Assembly (NCBI GenBank): GCA_014529385.2
Contig: CM043964.1
Location: 130,538,920 to 130,602,919 of the forward strand
Direction: 5' to 3'
DNA from: Adiantum capillus-veneris
Lineage: Eukaryota > Streptophyta > Polypodiopsida > Polypodiales > Pteridaceae
Length of the DNA stretch: 64,000 bases
The position numbers and the translations under genes are program-made. This document shows, in pieces, positions 9,397-42,227 of the stretch (positions are counted from its first letter, which is position 1; every line of letters begins with the position of its first letter). Below the pieces are notes generated by a model. That model was not told the origin of the DNA. It searched no databases and saw nothing but the letters and a program-made list of their open reading frames with translations.

Positions 9397-10574
9397 GACC
9401 CACCGTATGCAAGGCATCGTGGTATAGATGCGACACTAAAAGCGGTCGAGACATTCTTTTATTGGCCTACTTTGAGGAGAGATGTGGATGCCTTTGTGCA
9501 AGCGTGCGTAATTTGCCAAAAGGTCAAGTTTGACAGGCAAAAGGCACCGAGGTTATTGCAGCCACTACCTATGCCAGATAAGCCGATGGAAAGCATTGCT
9601 ATGGATTTTATCTTTGATCTTCCGAGAACGCAGACAAGGAATGATGGTATATGGACCATTATTTGCAGGTTTAGCAAGCAGCCCATTTTATTTCTGTAAG
9701 GAAGAGGATAGAAGCTGACCAGATGGCACAGTTGTTTATGTACAATGTTTTCTAGTACCATGGTATGCCACAGTCTATTGTCAGTGATCGTGATCCTCGT
9801 ATGACGAGCCTGTTTTGGAGAGGCTTGTTTGAAAACATGGGCACCACGCTCAAGTTTTCATCCACAATCGAATGGACAGTTAGAAGAGGGTGATTCTACT
9901 GTCTTGGATCTGTTGAAGTCAGATAATAAGGGCAAGTGGAAACAATATCTACCCATGCTTGAGTATACGTACAACAATACGGTGCATTCGTCAACAAGTA
10001 AGGCACCTTTTGAGATTGTTGAGGGTGGCAAAAAGGTTCCTCCCATTTTGCACACAAAGGATAAAATTTTCGAAGCAGATCGTCATGTTGAGAATATGGA
10101 TGAAATGTATAGAAGATCAAGCTTGCCTTGGAGAAGACTCGGGCAAAGGCCGCTAATCGTCACCGTCGTGAATTTCTTTTTTCACCTGGTGATCGGGTAC
10201 TCTTACGGTTTGAAAAGGCAAGGTTAAAGAAGATGAAGGGCACAGGAAGGTTGTTTCCAAAGCTCACCATGCGTTACCATGGGCCTTTTCAAGTACTTGA
10301 GAAGATCAGTGATGTTGCGTATAGGCTAAAATTGCCTGACACTTGGAAAATTCATAATGCGTTTCACGTGAGTCTTCTAAGACCCTTTGTGGGTGATGTG
10401 CTAGAAGATATGCCAGATGAAGATCAACCAGAAGTTCAAGAACTTGATGAGATCTTGGTATCTGAGCAGATTTTGGCACATAAGGAAAGAAAAGTTAAGG
10501 GACAGGTTGCAAGATGTTATTTGGTGAAGTTCAAGAACTATCCACCTATGGATGCAAAGTGGATAGAAGAGTGA
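9397..10574 (+). pseudogene. Gypsy-A integrase with C-terminal chromodomain-like region, broken
   Basis: The zinc-binding end (CVICQKVKFDRQK, about 9505-9543) is followed by the core lead-in [14 protein letters not shown] with the first catalytic Asp. A frameshift near 9685 precedes [15 protein letters not shown] (second Asp), and another shift falls near 9850. The region around the catalytic Glu is damaged ([14 protein letters not shown]). The C-terminal domain is open from 10128: [33 protein letters not shown], then ILAHKERKVKG and YLVKFKNYPPMDAKWIEE, which resembles a chromodomain. Chromodomains of chromoviruses steer integration to marked chromatin. Confidence 0.9.
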
Positions 10575-10699
10575 ACTTTTGGAGTCACCAAATGTATTGC
10601 AGCTTTACCTTGAAGCCTTGGGTTACAACTTTTTGCTACACAAGCGATGGCTGAATTCTACACAAATTGAAGCTGCTTCATTTTACGCAAGCTAGAGAG

Positions 10700-10986
10700 A
10701 GAGAGGGCTTTAAAAGATGCTTTTAATTGAACGTCGTTGGGCTCCCACTTCTCAGAGCATCTGGATGCAGAGTCTGAGAGTGAGACCCAACCATTCCCGT
10801 GTACTTTGTGCAACAGATTATTACAAAAAGAAATACCGAAAGGGGTGCCAGTCTTTGGGGCCAATATCTCTAGGCACGGAACTCCGATGGGCCGTGTCGA
10901 ATCAATTGCGAACTGTGAACTGTTTTGAAGTGAATTCCTGTCGTGTCATGGTAGAATCTTGACTTGGAGTGTCCAAGTCTGTTACA
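10700..10986 (+). repeat. Gypsy-A 3' LTR, 5'-truncated
   Basis: Shared landmarks with the other gypsy LTRs are GAGCATCTGGATGCAGAG (about 10756), AAATACCGAAAGGGG (about 10831), GGGCCAATA and the terminal GTCCAAGTCTGTTACA. The U3 part with the TGACGTGG motifs is missing, so the left boundary is approximate. Confidence 0.75.
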
Positions 10987-13133
10987 GCACGCAATCTCTA
11001 TTGAGTTTAATATTTTATTCTACCCGCGGAAGATACCCTTAGTGATATTCTAGTCATCCAACCTGAGGCACATCAGGAATACACACACTGCAATATTCAA
11101 CTCTATCCTGACTTACAGAATTCTTCCTGCACAATATTCAACTCTATCCTGACTTACAGAATTCTTCCTGCACAATGCTCTAGTAGTTCTCGAATGGTCT
11201 AACTTTCTCTGTGCCATCTTATGACACACTAAGGATATCATTCTACCTAGAAGTACCTATACGATATTCTGTTCACAATCCTATACTCATCTATCTGATG
11301 ATGACGCATCCTGAATACCCATTCTGACTCAGATGAATCCATACTCATTCTGTGCACAAACAGAGCATTACTATTTATCAAAAAATAGCTTTAACAGGTA
11401 CAGATTAAGCTACCGCAAGTCACTTTGAGGGTTGTCTTTTTGAAGTTTTTGGTGTCAGGTACTCCCACATCACAAAGTCACTTTGAGGATTATCTTTCAA
11501 AATTCTTTGCTGTCATGTACTCCCATGTCATTTGGGAAAGACATTATAGATTGAAGCCAAAAAGCCTTCTACTCTGAGCCACCTTCAAACATACCCTCAC
11601 ACTCAGCCACACCATCCCCTACAATGGTGGCCATTGCTGATGCATCTCATTGTAAGCCTCCTAATGACAGAGGAGCAATGCTAGGGCCCTGTCGATCTCA
11701 TAGGTCAAAGTCCAAGTGTGTTCGTAGCCAGCTTCACCCTTTGTACTTGACCTTGGGGTCTAAGCCCTTGAAGCATTTATTGATGGAGGATTTTTTCATA
11801 ATAAAGAGAAAGAGATATCAACAGAACAAGTAATCAATTCATGCAATGTCTAGAATGGACGTATTTCTAAACCCTAACTTCAAATTAAGTTTCCCAAAAA
11901 GTAAATTTCATTTAGCCCTAGTAGAAAAGAAATGTGTAGCAGAAGCCCTCCAAAATCTCAAAACATGTGCTCTACTAATGTGTGCAATTTTTCTAGTGAT
12001 TTGTCAAGTAAAAAGACTTTACATGCAAATTTTTCCTATGCTTTCGACCCAATATCTGCTGTAGGCGTTTCATCCAGCCCAGGTCTGGCTGCCTACAAAT
12101 GATTTACATCAAAATGGTATCAGTGCCTCAGTAAAGGAAACTTTAAAAAGACCTAGTGTACAAGGCCATGAGGCATACATTTGCAAAGCTGCAGCAGAGT
12201 GAAAGTAGACAATCGAATAGGGCCTCTGCATCAATGGTTCAAATTCCTGTAGCACAAAACATTACAGTCAGTACGAAAAAAAGCATAGGAGCAAGAATGA
12301 TTATACTGCCCGATGGCACAAAATGGCAGCAAAGAGACTCCGACCCACAAATAACCTAGGAACAGGGGTCCTACCTCTAGCAAGCCTACCAGACAGGCAC
12401 TTACATTACATGGCTCAACAGGCCTCGTGCGGGTATGTCTACCTCACATACAGTCGGGCCAACCACATAGGGCACACAGATGAATAGGCCACAAAACAAC
12501 TCTTAACACCCTAATCTGTTCTTGAGAGATACCACAGCCATCACATGCCAGGAGGTGAAACTCTAAGATATGTTACGATATCTGAGATGATGAAAACCAA
12601 GAAATAGTCTCGATTCTAGTAATTTTTAGATTATTGAGATTACTCCTCTGTTGTAAACCAGCATTTTCATATAATTTATCTCAGGGATGTGCCCTCGTGA
12701 TGTTTGACTATTAATAGGTACTTATGTATTTGATGAAACCGTACCGTACTTTACCGTACGACTATACAATGGCAACCTTGGGCACACATGTTCCTGTCCT
12801 CTATGAATCCAACAAAAAGGACAAATGTGCTGAAAATAAGACAAAGGGGTTGTGTATATGTATATGCGGGTGAGGGGGATGGAGCTCTAAATGGATGTGG
12901 AACTATGTGCACAGGGGAGTACAACCATGATATGCAAATGGCTAGCTAGCTCCATCTAGTGCCAAATTAAGGGTGTAGTACGGCATGCATAGGGAGGTAG
13001 GGAGAGAAGAGCCCCCGTACCATAGCAGCACGGTCTGAGAAGCCCACCCCCTATCTCCCTTTGTTCATGTCGTAGTCAGATCTCCCATATGACCATGTGA
13101 TGTACATTATGGGCCTAGTGCTCTAGGGTATAA
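10987..13133. other. No gene recognised; old repeat-derived sequence
   Basis: No open frame of convincing length or homology is visible. The stretch contains a 41-bp tandem duplication (11091-11172) and a weaker direct repeat of about 60 bp starting AAGTCACTTTGAGG near 11418 and 11476. A primer-site-like TGGTATCAGTGCC occurs at 12115-12127 without a definable LTR beside it. It probably lies inside the long intron that follows exon 9 of the GDAP2-like gene. Confidence 0.5.
11091..11172. repeat. 41-bp tandem duplication
   Basis: CAATATTCAACTCTATCCTG starts at 11091 and again at 11132, and the copies match through TTCTTCCTGCA. This is a simple recent local duplication. Confidence 0.9.
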
Positions 13134-13570
13134 TGTAACAAACGTGGACACCCCAAGTCTGGAAACTATCGCAACACGAGCGATTCACTTTAAAAACTTC
13201 ACAAATTTAAATCACAGAACAACTGAGTCGACACGGCCCGGCGTAGTTCTGTGCCCAGAGAGAGTGGCCCCAAAGATTGGCACCCCTTTCGGTCATTCTT
13301 TTTGTATTAATAATTGAGCAAGTACAAGTGCCCTGGGCTCTCCTCTGCTCATCGGCTCGTTGACATTGGAAGAGCCAGAGAGAGCCCTAGGGTCTTATTT
13401 AAAGGCCCTTGGCCTTGGAAAAGCAGTTTACATGAAAAGCTTTAGTTTCAAAAGCATCCGGTGCCAAAAGCTGCCGCCCAACACAACCAGTGTAGCCGGG
13501 TTGGACACTCCAAGCGAGAAATCAATAGCAACACACGAACAGAAACTTCATAATCACTGAACTTTAATGG
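13134..13570 (-). repeat. Gypsy LTR piece, subfamily 2 (minus orientation)
   Basis: Read on the plus strand it starts TGTAACAAACGTGGACACC, the reverse complement of the LTR 3' end. It contains CCCCTTTCGGT (about 13286) and a TATA-like TTTAAATAAG on the minus strand. The phrase around AAGGGCCTTTAAATA also occurs in the LTR at 30214-30895, so the two appear closer to each other than to the Gypsy-F LTRs. The far end is lost in a GA-rich stretch. Confidence 0.7.
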
Positions 13571-13689
13571 AGAGAGAGAGAGAGAAATGAAATGAAATGA
13601 AATGTTATATTAACGTCTTTGAAAGGCCAAAATGACCTACGAGACCAAAAAAGTTACAATTGGTGAATCTAATAGAGAGAGAGAGAGAG

Positions 13690-14083
13690 GGGGGGCCCGG
13701 CGGAGTTCCGTGCCCAGATGTATTGGCCCCAAAGACTGATGCTCCTTTCGGTATTTCTTTTTATATTAACCTTTGAGCAAAGTACAACTCCTGCGGGTGC
13801 TCGCTCTCAGACTCTGCATCCAGATGCTCTGAAAAGTGAGCCCCCTTGAATCACTCATAAACATTGCAAGTGGAGTAAAATCAGCCAGAGAAAAAAGTGG
13901 AATTCCGTATAGGTTGCCGCATCAGCACACCTGTTAGCACAAAACGCGGAAATCCGTATTGTCTGCTACGTCAGCATGTTAGCGCAGATTCTGGAAATCC
14001 GTACAGTCAGCCACATCACATGTCAGTACAATGGCCACGTCAGCAGTCTACGGGCAATCATGCCACGTCATCATATTGTGACA
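13690..14083 (-). repeat. Gypsy LTR piece, subfamily 1 (minus orientation)
   Basis: The stretch carries GGCCCGGCGGAGTTCCGTGC, CCCCAAAGACTG, CTTTCGGTATTTC and CATCCAGATGCTC, as in the Gypsy-F LTRs, and ends GTGACA at 14083 next to a polypurine tract. About 130 bp of GA-rich sequence with (AAATG)n separates it from the piece at 13134. The segment is therefore a composite of two LTRs. Its U3 end carries five degenerate TGACGTGG-type units. Confidence 0.8.
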
Positions 14084-14122
14084 TACCTCCCTCTTGAAAG
14101 AATTGTAATCGCCCACGATTAC
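14084..14122 (-). other. Gypsy polypurine tract and adjacent hairpin (copy 1)
   Basis: On the minus strand CAAGAGGGAGGTA precedes the LTR start TGTCAC. Next to it GTAATCG (14105-14111), loop CCCA, CGATTAC (14116-14122) form a perfect 7-bp inverted repeat. The same arrangement occurs at 33030-33068 and 28942-28981. Confidence 0.85.
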
Positions 14123-14628
14123 GCCTGCAAATCAAACAAAAGCCATAAACCAATTCAGTAAACACTGACTCTAAGTACCGACGCACTAGACACGACACCT
14201 CTAGCACTTGTACAAAGATGACAGTCACATCACAATACATCACACCACATCACAGGACATCACATGACAAATCAATCACAGAAAAATTCATTCCAAGTCT
14301 CAGAGCATGACTACCAACAACGTATTTAGTAATCGCATCTAGATCCATCCCAAATCTCACTGATGCCCGATTAACTAATCCTTACTGCGATCATGTCTAT
14401 AGAGATTTATGAGACCGAAATGTTGCAGTCATTTCGTCTTTCAATTCCTGCACTCAAACAAGTCAAATGAGAGAGTACAAATCAATCATGTTCAATTTCG
14501 GGAATTCCGTTTAATAAAGTCATTCGACAGAATACTATCAGTCCATCAATATCAAACTATTGTACAAACTCAAGGGCACAATGGGTGTCGTGGCTTGACT
14601 CCCTTCCTTGAACTCCTTGGTTTTCTTG
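14084..14628 (-). mobile_element. Gypsy 3' internal tail fragment (minus orientation)
   Basis: The non-coding tail between polypurine tract and coding region matches 33030-33520 of Gypsy-F phrase by phrase (ACCGACGCACTAG, CATCACAGGACATCACATGA, GAGATTTATGAGACCGAAAT). The last part (about 14565-14628) matches 34870-34937. The fragment stops at the poly(T) of the LINE, which inserted here. Confidence 0.8.
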
Positions 14629-17260
14629 TTTTTTTTTTTTTCCCAAGAAAAAGATCCTTCTATTAGTTAATGAAACTGCCCATAGGGCTACAACCACCTC
14701 TACAAGAGAGGGCTACAACAATCCTGAGGGGGAGACTCTCTCAATGAGAAAACAGCATATGTACAATGAGGCTAAATCAAGAGATGAAAGGAGGGAAAAG
14801 CCACACAAGTGGATGGTACTGCCATCTAAGCACACCCTGGACCATGGTGAAGAAAGGACCAGGGCGCCAGAGTCGAAGGAAAGCCTCTCTCCGCTCCCGC
14901 ATGCGATCGGAGCTGCCCTGGAGTCTCTCAAACTGTCCTCTGAGAGTATGGATCAGCTCTAGCCAAAGATCCCGAACTGTCTCTGCTGGTGGTACAGGGC
15001 GAGCCTCAAAGATGCGGAAGCAGCGGGCCCGCCAGATGAACCAGAGTGTCAGGCCGCAGATGAGCTCCCAACACTCCTCTCTCTCACTACACCACTCCTG
15101 TGGAGTAAGCTCTGTAGCAGGCTGGAGTGTAGGTCGACCCCCCTGCATCACAATCATCATGTTGGTGGAGGATAGCTCAAACTAAGTGCCAGGCCCGTGA
15201 GAGAGGACCAAGCAGTTGCCCCCCAAGTGTACTGCCGTGCTGTAGAAAGAGCTGGCATCAGCCAAAGAACACGAAGCCAAACCTGTTGTGCCAAAGGACA
15301 GTCTCAAAGAGAGTTGACGCTCACTCTCCACAAGATGGTCACAAGCTGCGCATGCTACCAAGAGACCACTATGTACTAGCCAGCTCCCAACTGTTGTAGC
15401 TCGATGTGCAACCAGCCACTGGAACAAAGTGACTCGCCGCGGCTGTCTGGAGTCCCACAACCTCTCCCAAAAAGCTGACAAGAACTTGACAAAACCTGTC
15501 TGTGTCCCATGTATAATGCTCTCCAAAAGTGGCTGTATCCTCAAACTCAGAGCCTTGGCAAGAATTTTGTAGGATGAGTTGAGGATGGTGATGGGCCGCC
15601 ACTGTCGAATATCATCCAACGAGCCACCCTCCTTGGGAATGAGGTAAATCAAGCCCTCACTCATGCTGTCAGGCATCTCTCCTGTGTGCAAGATGTACTG
15701 AAAAGCACTGCAAAGATCTGAGCCAAGCAAGTCCCAGTACTCCAAGAAAAAGTTGGGAGTTAAACCATCCTCACATGGACAGCTATCACTGGGAAGTGCT
15801 TTAAGGGCCGTGTGTAGCTCCTCCAGCTGAAGAGGCAGCTCAAGCCTCTGGCGCATCTCCTCAGTCACAAGACAAGGCATATGTGCCCACACCTGCTCTA
15901 TGCATGCATCCTGACGCTCTGACTGAGGCTCTGCAGACAGCAAGTCACGGTAAAAGTCAGTAGCAATTGCACGCATGTCCTCTGGCTCTGAAGCAACAGA
16001 CCCATCAGGCCTTCTCAACTGGCTGACCTTGGCATGCACATGTCGAGGCCCCACTGTCTCAAAGAAAGCCCCTGTCACTCTGTCACCCACCTGGGTCCAC
16101 TGCAATACCTGTCGATAAAAAGCAAACTCGTGGCGTCTCTCCTCTGTGCTGGCAAGCTTCTGGCGAGCCTGCTGCAACTGCTCCTTCAACCAGGGACTGT
16201 CTAGATGTTGCTCTTGCATCCTCTGCAAGGAAGCAACGCCTCGGCGGAGCTGTTGCTCCTCCTCTCTCGCTGCAGCCAGGCGGGCTGTAGACTCTTGGAG
16301 AAATAGTCGGCTAAGCTGTGCAAGTCCAGAGGCCACTCTGTCAGCAGGAGAGTCTTGCATGTCTAAGCCCTCTGTCCAAATAGCCTCCACTCGCTCTCTG
16401 AGCGTAGAGTCCAGCAAGACCCTCTCTGGGATGCGGAGCATCGTGCTCCCCCTCCTCTGTCTATCTGTCACTGTGAAAATCACTGGTGCATGGTCCGAAA
16501 AGGAAGTTCCGGCCAGAATACAAACTGTCCCACCCAAATCACAAAAATGGTCGCTAGTGTACATTCACTCCTCTCACTCTACGGTCCGAGCGAGAGAAGG
16601 CCAGGCTGTCTGGGGGCCTCACAAAGCTAGAATGTTGCCACACATCTAAAACCCGCAGAGTCATAGTACATACATAACCTCTCCCAAGCTGCCAACTCAA
16701 CTCCATGCACTGTATTGTGGCTACCTCCAATCCTGTCAAAGGGGTCCTCCAACATGTTGAAGTCACCCCCGGGCCCCAATGCACCATTGCTCTGCCTATG
16801 GCAGAGACTATACAATGTGAGACCAAAACTCTGCACGTGCACTCGCCACATTGGGCGCATAGATGTTCAAGAAACCCAAGAGGCACCCCTGAACCTGTAT
16901 AGTAATCCACTGAGCCTTGCCAGGCACAATAATACCTCTGTCCACAATGGCCTGCTGCGAAGAGTCCGCAATAGTCATGCATACCCCTCCCTGGATGCCA
17001 CCAGGTCCAAACGCAGCTGACCAAAAAGTCTCATATCGTCCACGCAAAAGCTGACCACAACGTCTAATGCGGCTCTCACACAGGTGATGCTCCTGTAGCA
17101 TAAGAAGGTCAATCTCTCCTCCCACAAGGCATCGCTGAAGCTCATGACGGAGTCGGCCCCTCTGACGCTGAAACTGGGGCCCACCTAATCCCTGCACGTT
17201 CCATGAGACGAACCTCATGGGAGCGAGAAAGAACTGATGCTGCAGCAGCAACTAACCGTG
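14629..17260 (-). mobile_element. LINE-1: L1-type non-LTR retrotransposon, internally deleted
   Basis: A minus-strand non-LTR element with AP-endonuclease, RT and a C-terminal zinc region ends in poly(A), visible as a T run at 14629-14642. It sits directly against gypsy tail sequence, so it inserted into an existing gypsy fragment. The core of RT is deleted. The 5' boundary near 17260 is approximate and no clear target duplication was found. Confidence 0.88.
14777..17251 (-). pseudogene. LINE-1 ORF2 (endonuclease, RT, zf-RVT), deleted and frameshifted
   Basis: ORF2 would nick target DNA and prime reverse transcription. From 17218 it reads MRFVSWNVQGLGG, then LLMLQEHHL, with the endonuclease Asn and Glu present. 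After a frameshift GGDFNMLEDPFDRIGG is visible (about 16770), and near 16490 SDHAPVIF. The frame 16564-15182 carries the long linker and RT start (LIYLIPKEGG, RQWRPITILN, GTQTGFV). It then jumps near 15495 to ERLWDSRQPRRVTLFQWLVA, a zf-RVT-type C-terminal segment. The RT palm with its Asp pair is missing. After a further break the C-terminus (WFIWRARC) ends near 14777. Confidence 0.88.
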
Positions 17261-17850
17261 CTATCTTCGATGCATGCAAGATACCCACATTGAGAAACAC
17301 TTTGTTTGATTTTTTCATAATTTGTTTGTTTGTTTGAACCACGAAAAAATCGTTGTGCTAACATCCTTTTGTTGGGTTTTACTCAACTGCATGCCAAAAA
17401 CCAAAAAGTCAAAAATGTGGAGTTCCTTGCTTTTGGTGTTTCTGCCAGTTTTACACTACAAATAGTGACAATCGCAAGTCAGACCCCGAATAGTTAGTTT
17501 TGGGGCCTTACATGTGTTCTCTGTTCCCGAAATGGTCTGACAGCAGCATATAGTCTCTTGGATGCTCCTACTGGCAATGGTTTAATTCACAATCAGTTTC
17601 TTGCATACGGGGATGCTGATACCATATATTGATAACCGTCGTCCTTTCTATGGATGAGGCATGGAATCCTTCTTTATACAGTTTCCAAAATGCATGGAGT
17701 AATTGTGTGCAGTTATGTACTTCCACAAAGGTTCCTACGAACCACACACTAGCTAGTCCCTAGTGATGAATAAAATTATTTTTTGAATGGTAAATATCAC
17801 TTCTGACACACTGAAGATCAAATTGAACAGGAAGGCCAACAAAATTTCAC
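17261..17850. other. Intronic sequence after exon 9, no gene recognised
   Basis: The stretch contains a decayed (TTTG)n near 17320 and the phrase ATGCTGATACCATATATTGATAACC near 17611. No domain or long open frame is visible. It is the visible 3'-flanking part of the intron that starts at 17850. Confidence 0.5.
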
Positions 17851-40045
<22,195 letters not shown>

Positions 40046-40061
40046 TACCACACACCATCAC

Positions 40062-40310
40062 TTGAAATCCTCCAGCATGCAGCCTGGCATCATCTTGATC
40101 TTCTCAAACACATGGAGATCTCGACTCAAAGAGTTTGATCTTGGAAACGTGGTAAAGCCCAATATTCAGCTTGAGCTCTCAATTGCCCATGAGCGCTACC
40201 CAGAAATTCTTGCGAGATACAGTGCAATATCCGATAGGCCCGCTCCTTATAAGTCTCGACTCGACTCATGGGATAATGATTTGCACCAACAAAATTGGCC
40301 CCTCGCGTAA
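40062..40310 (+). other. Unassigned 83-codon open frame, head-to-head with GDAP2-like exon 1
   Basis: The frame encodes a segment with protein-like composition (FDLGNVVKPNIQLELSIAHE then RYPEILARYSAISDRPAPYK). I do not recognise the family. It lies in the presumed 5' UTR or promoter of the GDAP2-like gene on the opposite strand. It could be an exon fragment of a neighbouring or captured gene, with a possible splice acceptor TCCTCCAG just before 40078, or chance. Confidence 0.25.
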
Positions 40311-40728
40311 GGCTGCAAGCCTGGGAAGGAAAGCCGCAGGCCGCTTAAGCAGAACGAGCGTAAAAGAGGCAGATTCTCACTGAAGATGAATATCCTTTTA
40401 CCAGTTCATCGTTTTACCACCTGTTGGCAATGTACATGCAAAAAAAAAGCTGATGTATTACCGAATTTGAATGAGATGTTTGCTTGCAGACACACATGTT
40501 CAACTTATCGCAGTACATGTTTGCTTTACAGACCCAATTGTTCAACTTTTTGTATCTTTGTGTACATATACAGCACTAAAACCTAACCAAAATTATCACT
40601 TTTGACACATGGAACCCCGAAATAAGACAAACTTTGAAATCTCAGCGCAGTGGGATGACCGTTAGGCACCTTGCATTGAATCCTTAATGATTCCCCAAAA
40701 CTTTTGTGGCACGAGTGTATATCCGCAA

Positions 40729-40731
<3 letters not shown>

Positions 40732-40778
<47 letters not shown>
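40732..40778. repeat. (GA)n microsatellite upstream of GDAP2-like gene
   Basis: A 47-bp uninterrupted GA run, which is (CT)n on the coding strand of the gene, about 690 bp upstream of its ATG. CT-rich stretches are common near plant transcription starts, but a role here is inference. Confidence 0.97.
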
Positions 40779-40780
<2 letters not shown>

Positions 40781-40926
40781 CAACGTCATCACCATTGAGT
40801 GTGAGAGAGAAAGAGACAGTGGAGATAGCTCTTGATTGGGGCTAGTGATGACTCCTGGAAAAAGCAGCCGGGGAGGGAGGGAGACGAAGGAGGTGGACAT
40901 TGGTGGAGGAGGAGAGAAAAAAACGC

Positions 40927-41056
40927 TATAAAAGCAGTCCTTATAAACAAATTAATTGTCTCATAGCATTTTTGTCGATTCAATCGTAGTCCTTATAAAA
41001 GCAGTCCTTATAAACAAATTAATTGTCTCATAGCATTTTTGTCGATTCAATCGTAG
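40927..41056. repeat. 67-bp tandem duplication
   Basis: TATAAAAGCAGTCCTTATAA begins at 40927 and again at 40994, and the copies are identical through TTCAATCGTAG. It lies about 900 bp upstream of the GDAP2-like ATG. Confidence 0.95.
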
Positions 41057-42227
41057 GTTTAAGTGCTAGTGTTCTCTTCAGAATTTTTTGACAAGCCTAT
41101 GCATGCATTTGGGCCTTAGCCAGATCAACTCCTTGTGTATTGACATTGTTATTAGGTTTGTTATGTTACTGTGTAGATAGCTATGTTGCATCATCCATTG
41201 TGGTGACCCACATCAAAATGCTCACTACAAATGGTGTATCTTTATGGAATGGCACAGATGGATTTACACGTAGAAAACAAATGGAGGTAGTGTCATGGAC
41301 TCTATGTTATTTTCGGATGCCATCTTTAATTGCATACAAAGTTTTACACACTTGGCCAATGGATTCTGGAATGATCACGAGACATAATGTCTTGCTCTCA
41401 AATGTCCTAAGAGATTCGAGCATGTAAAGTCCAACCAGAGTGTGGGGCAGTCATCTTTGTGCATTAGTGCTCAAAAAGATCCTAGGTTTAGTGCAATCCC
41501 ACCTACAAAATGTTGAGATTCGCCTCTAAATTTTGGATGTGAAGGTGGGAAAACCTACAAAATCTTAGAGAAATTTAGTGCAAAAACCTTCACATTTAGT
41601 CAATTTACCTCTCCAATTTCTCATGTATAGGTTTGCCAAGTAATTTTCAAGCATTGTTGTGCATACACTTCAAATGGGCATTTGTGTATAGTGATATGTT
41701 CGGAGCAAATGCTACAAACCACGAAGCTCTCAAATGATCCAACACTAGGATGCAAGTCAAGCAAATCATTTGGTCTTGTGCGGACGAATGCTTTGCCGTG
41801 AAGCACGTGTCTCGCAAAGGGGGCAAGAAAGGTAGCTCAAAGAAGAAATGGTTTGGTAGGTAATGTAAAGAAGCACAAAAATATTTGATCATGAGTTTGA
41901 ATGCAAACAAAGAAAAAGAAGATTATCAAAAGCATCTACATACATACAAAGTTGTCCAAAAAAGAGAAGAAGATGGGAAGTCAATCAACAATTTTTCCAT
42001 GCCCAAGAGAAGGCACAAGCTTGTGTAACAGTTTGGAGAAATATAAAAGACAAGTGTGTTGAGATTTTTGGTGACTTAACTCTTATGGCATAGATATGCA
42101 TTGCAAGAATCTATATGCCCAACCAAATGTAGGAAAGACGTGGTGTCATGGTTCTCTTTCATATATGCCTTCCTGCTTTATAATCAGAGATATATGTGGA
42201 AGGCTTTAGAAATTGGGCATTCACGAA
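41057..42227. other. Unassigned AT-rich sequence
   Basis: A 95-codon frame at 41140-41427 has no recognisable domain. From about 41800 a Lys-rich conceptual reading may be the region before a LINE RT, but it is too decayed to assign. Confidence 0.4.

Larger units (their letters stand above)
9397..10986 (+). mobile_element. Gypsy-A, 3' portion
   Basis: The integrase resumes directly after the GCCAT duplication with YARHRGID and runs to a C-terminal chromodomain-like segment. The downstream end is a truncated LTR ending in GTCCAAGTCTGTTACA at 10986. That matches the ends of the other gypsy LTRs in the window. Confidence 0.9.

Noticed and set aside
12115-12127. Possible LTR primer site TGGTATCAGTGCC
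   Set aside because: No LTR end, LTR pair or gag follows, and it differs from the usual site, so it may be chance or a very old remnant.
14201-14275. Repeated CATCACA phrases as a CRISPR-like or satellite array
   Set aside because: The repeats are short and irregular and belong to the gypsy 3' tail shared with Gypsy-F.
40926-41000. TATAAAA as a plus-strand core promoter
   Set aside because: It lies in a 67-bp tandem repeat with no credible plus-strand gene downstream.
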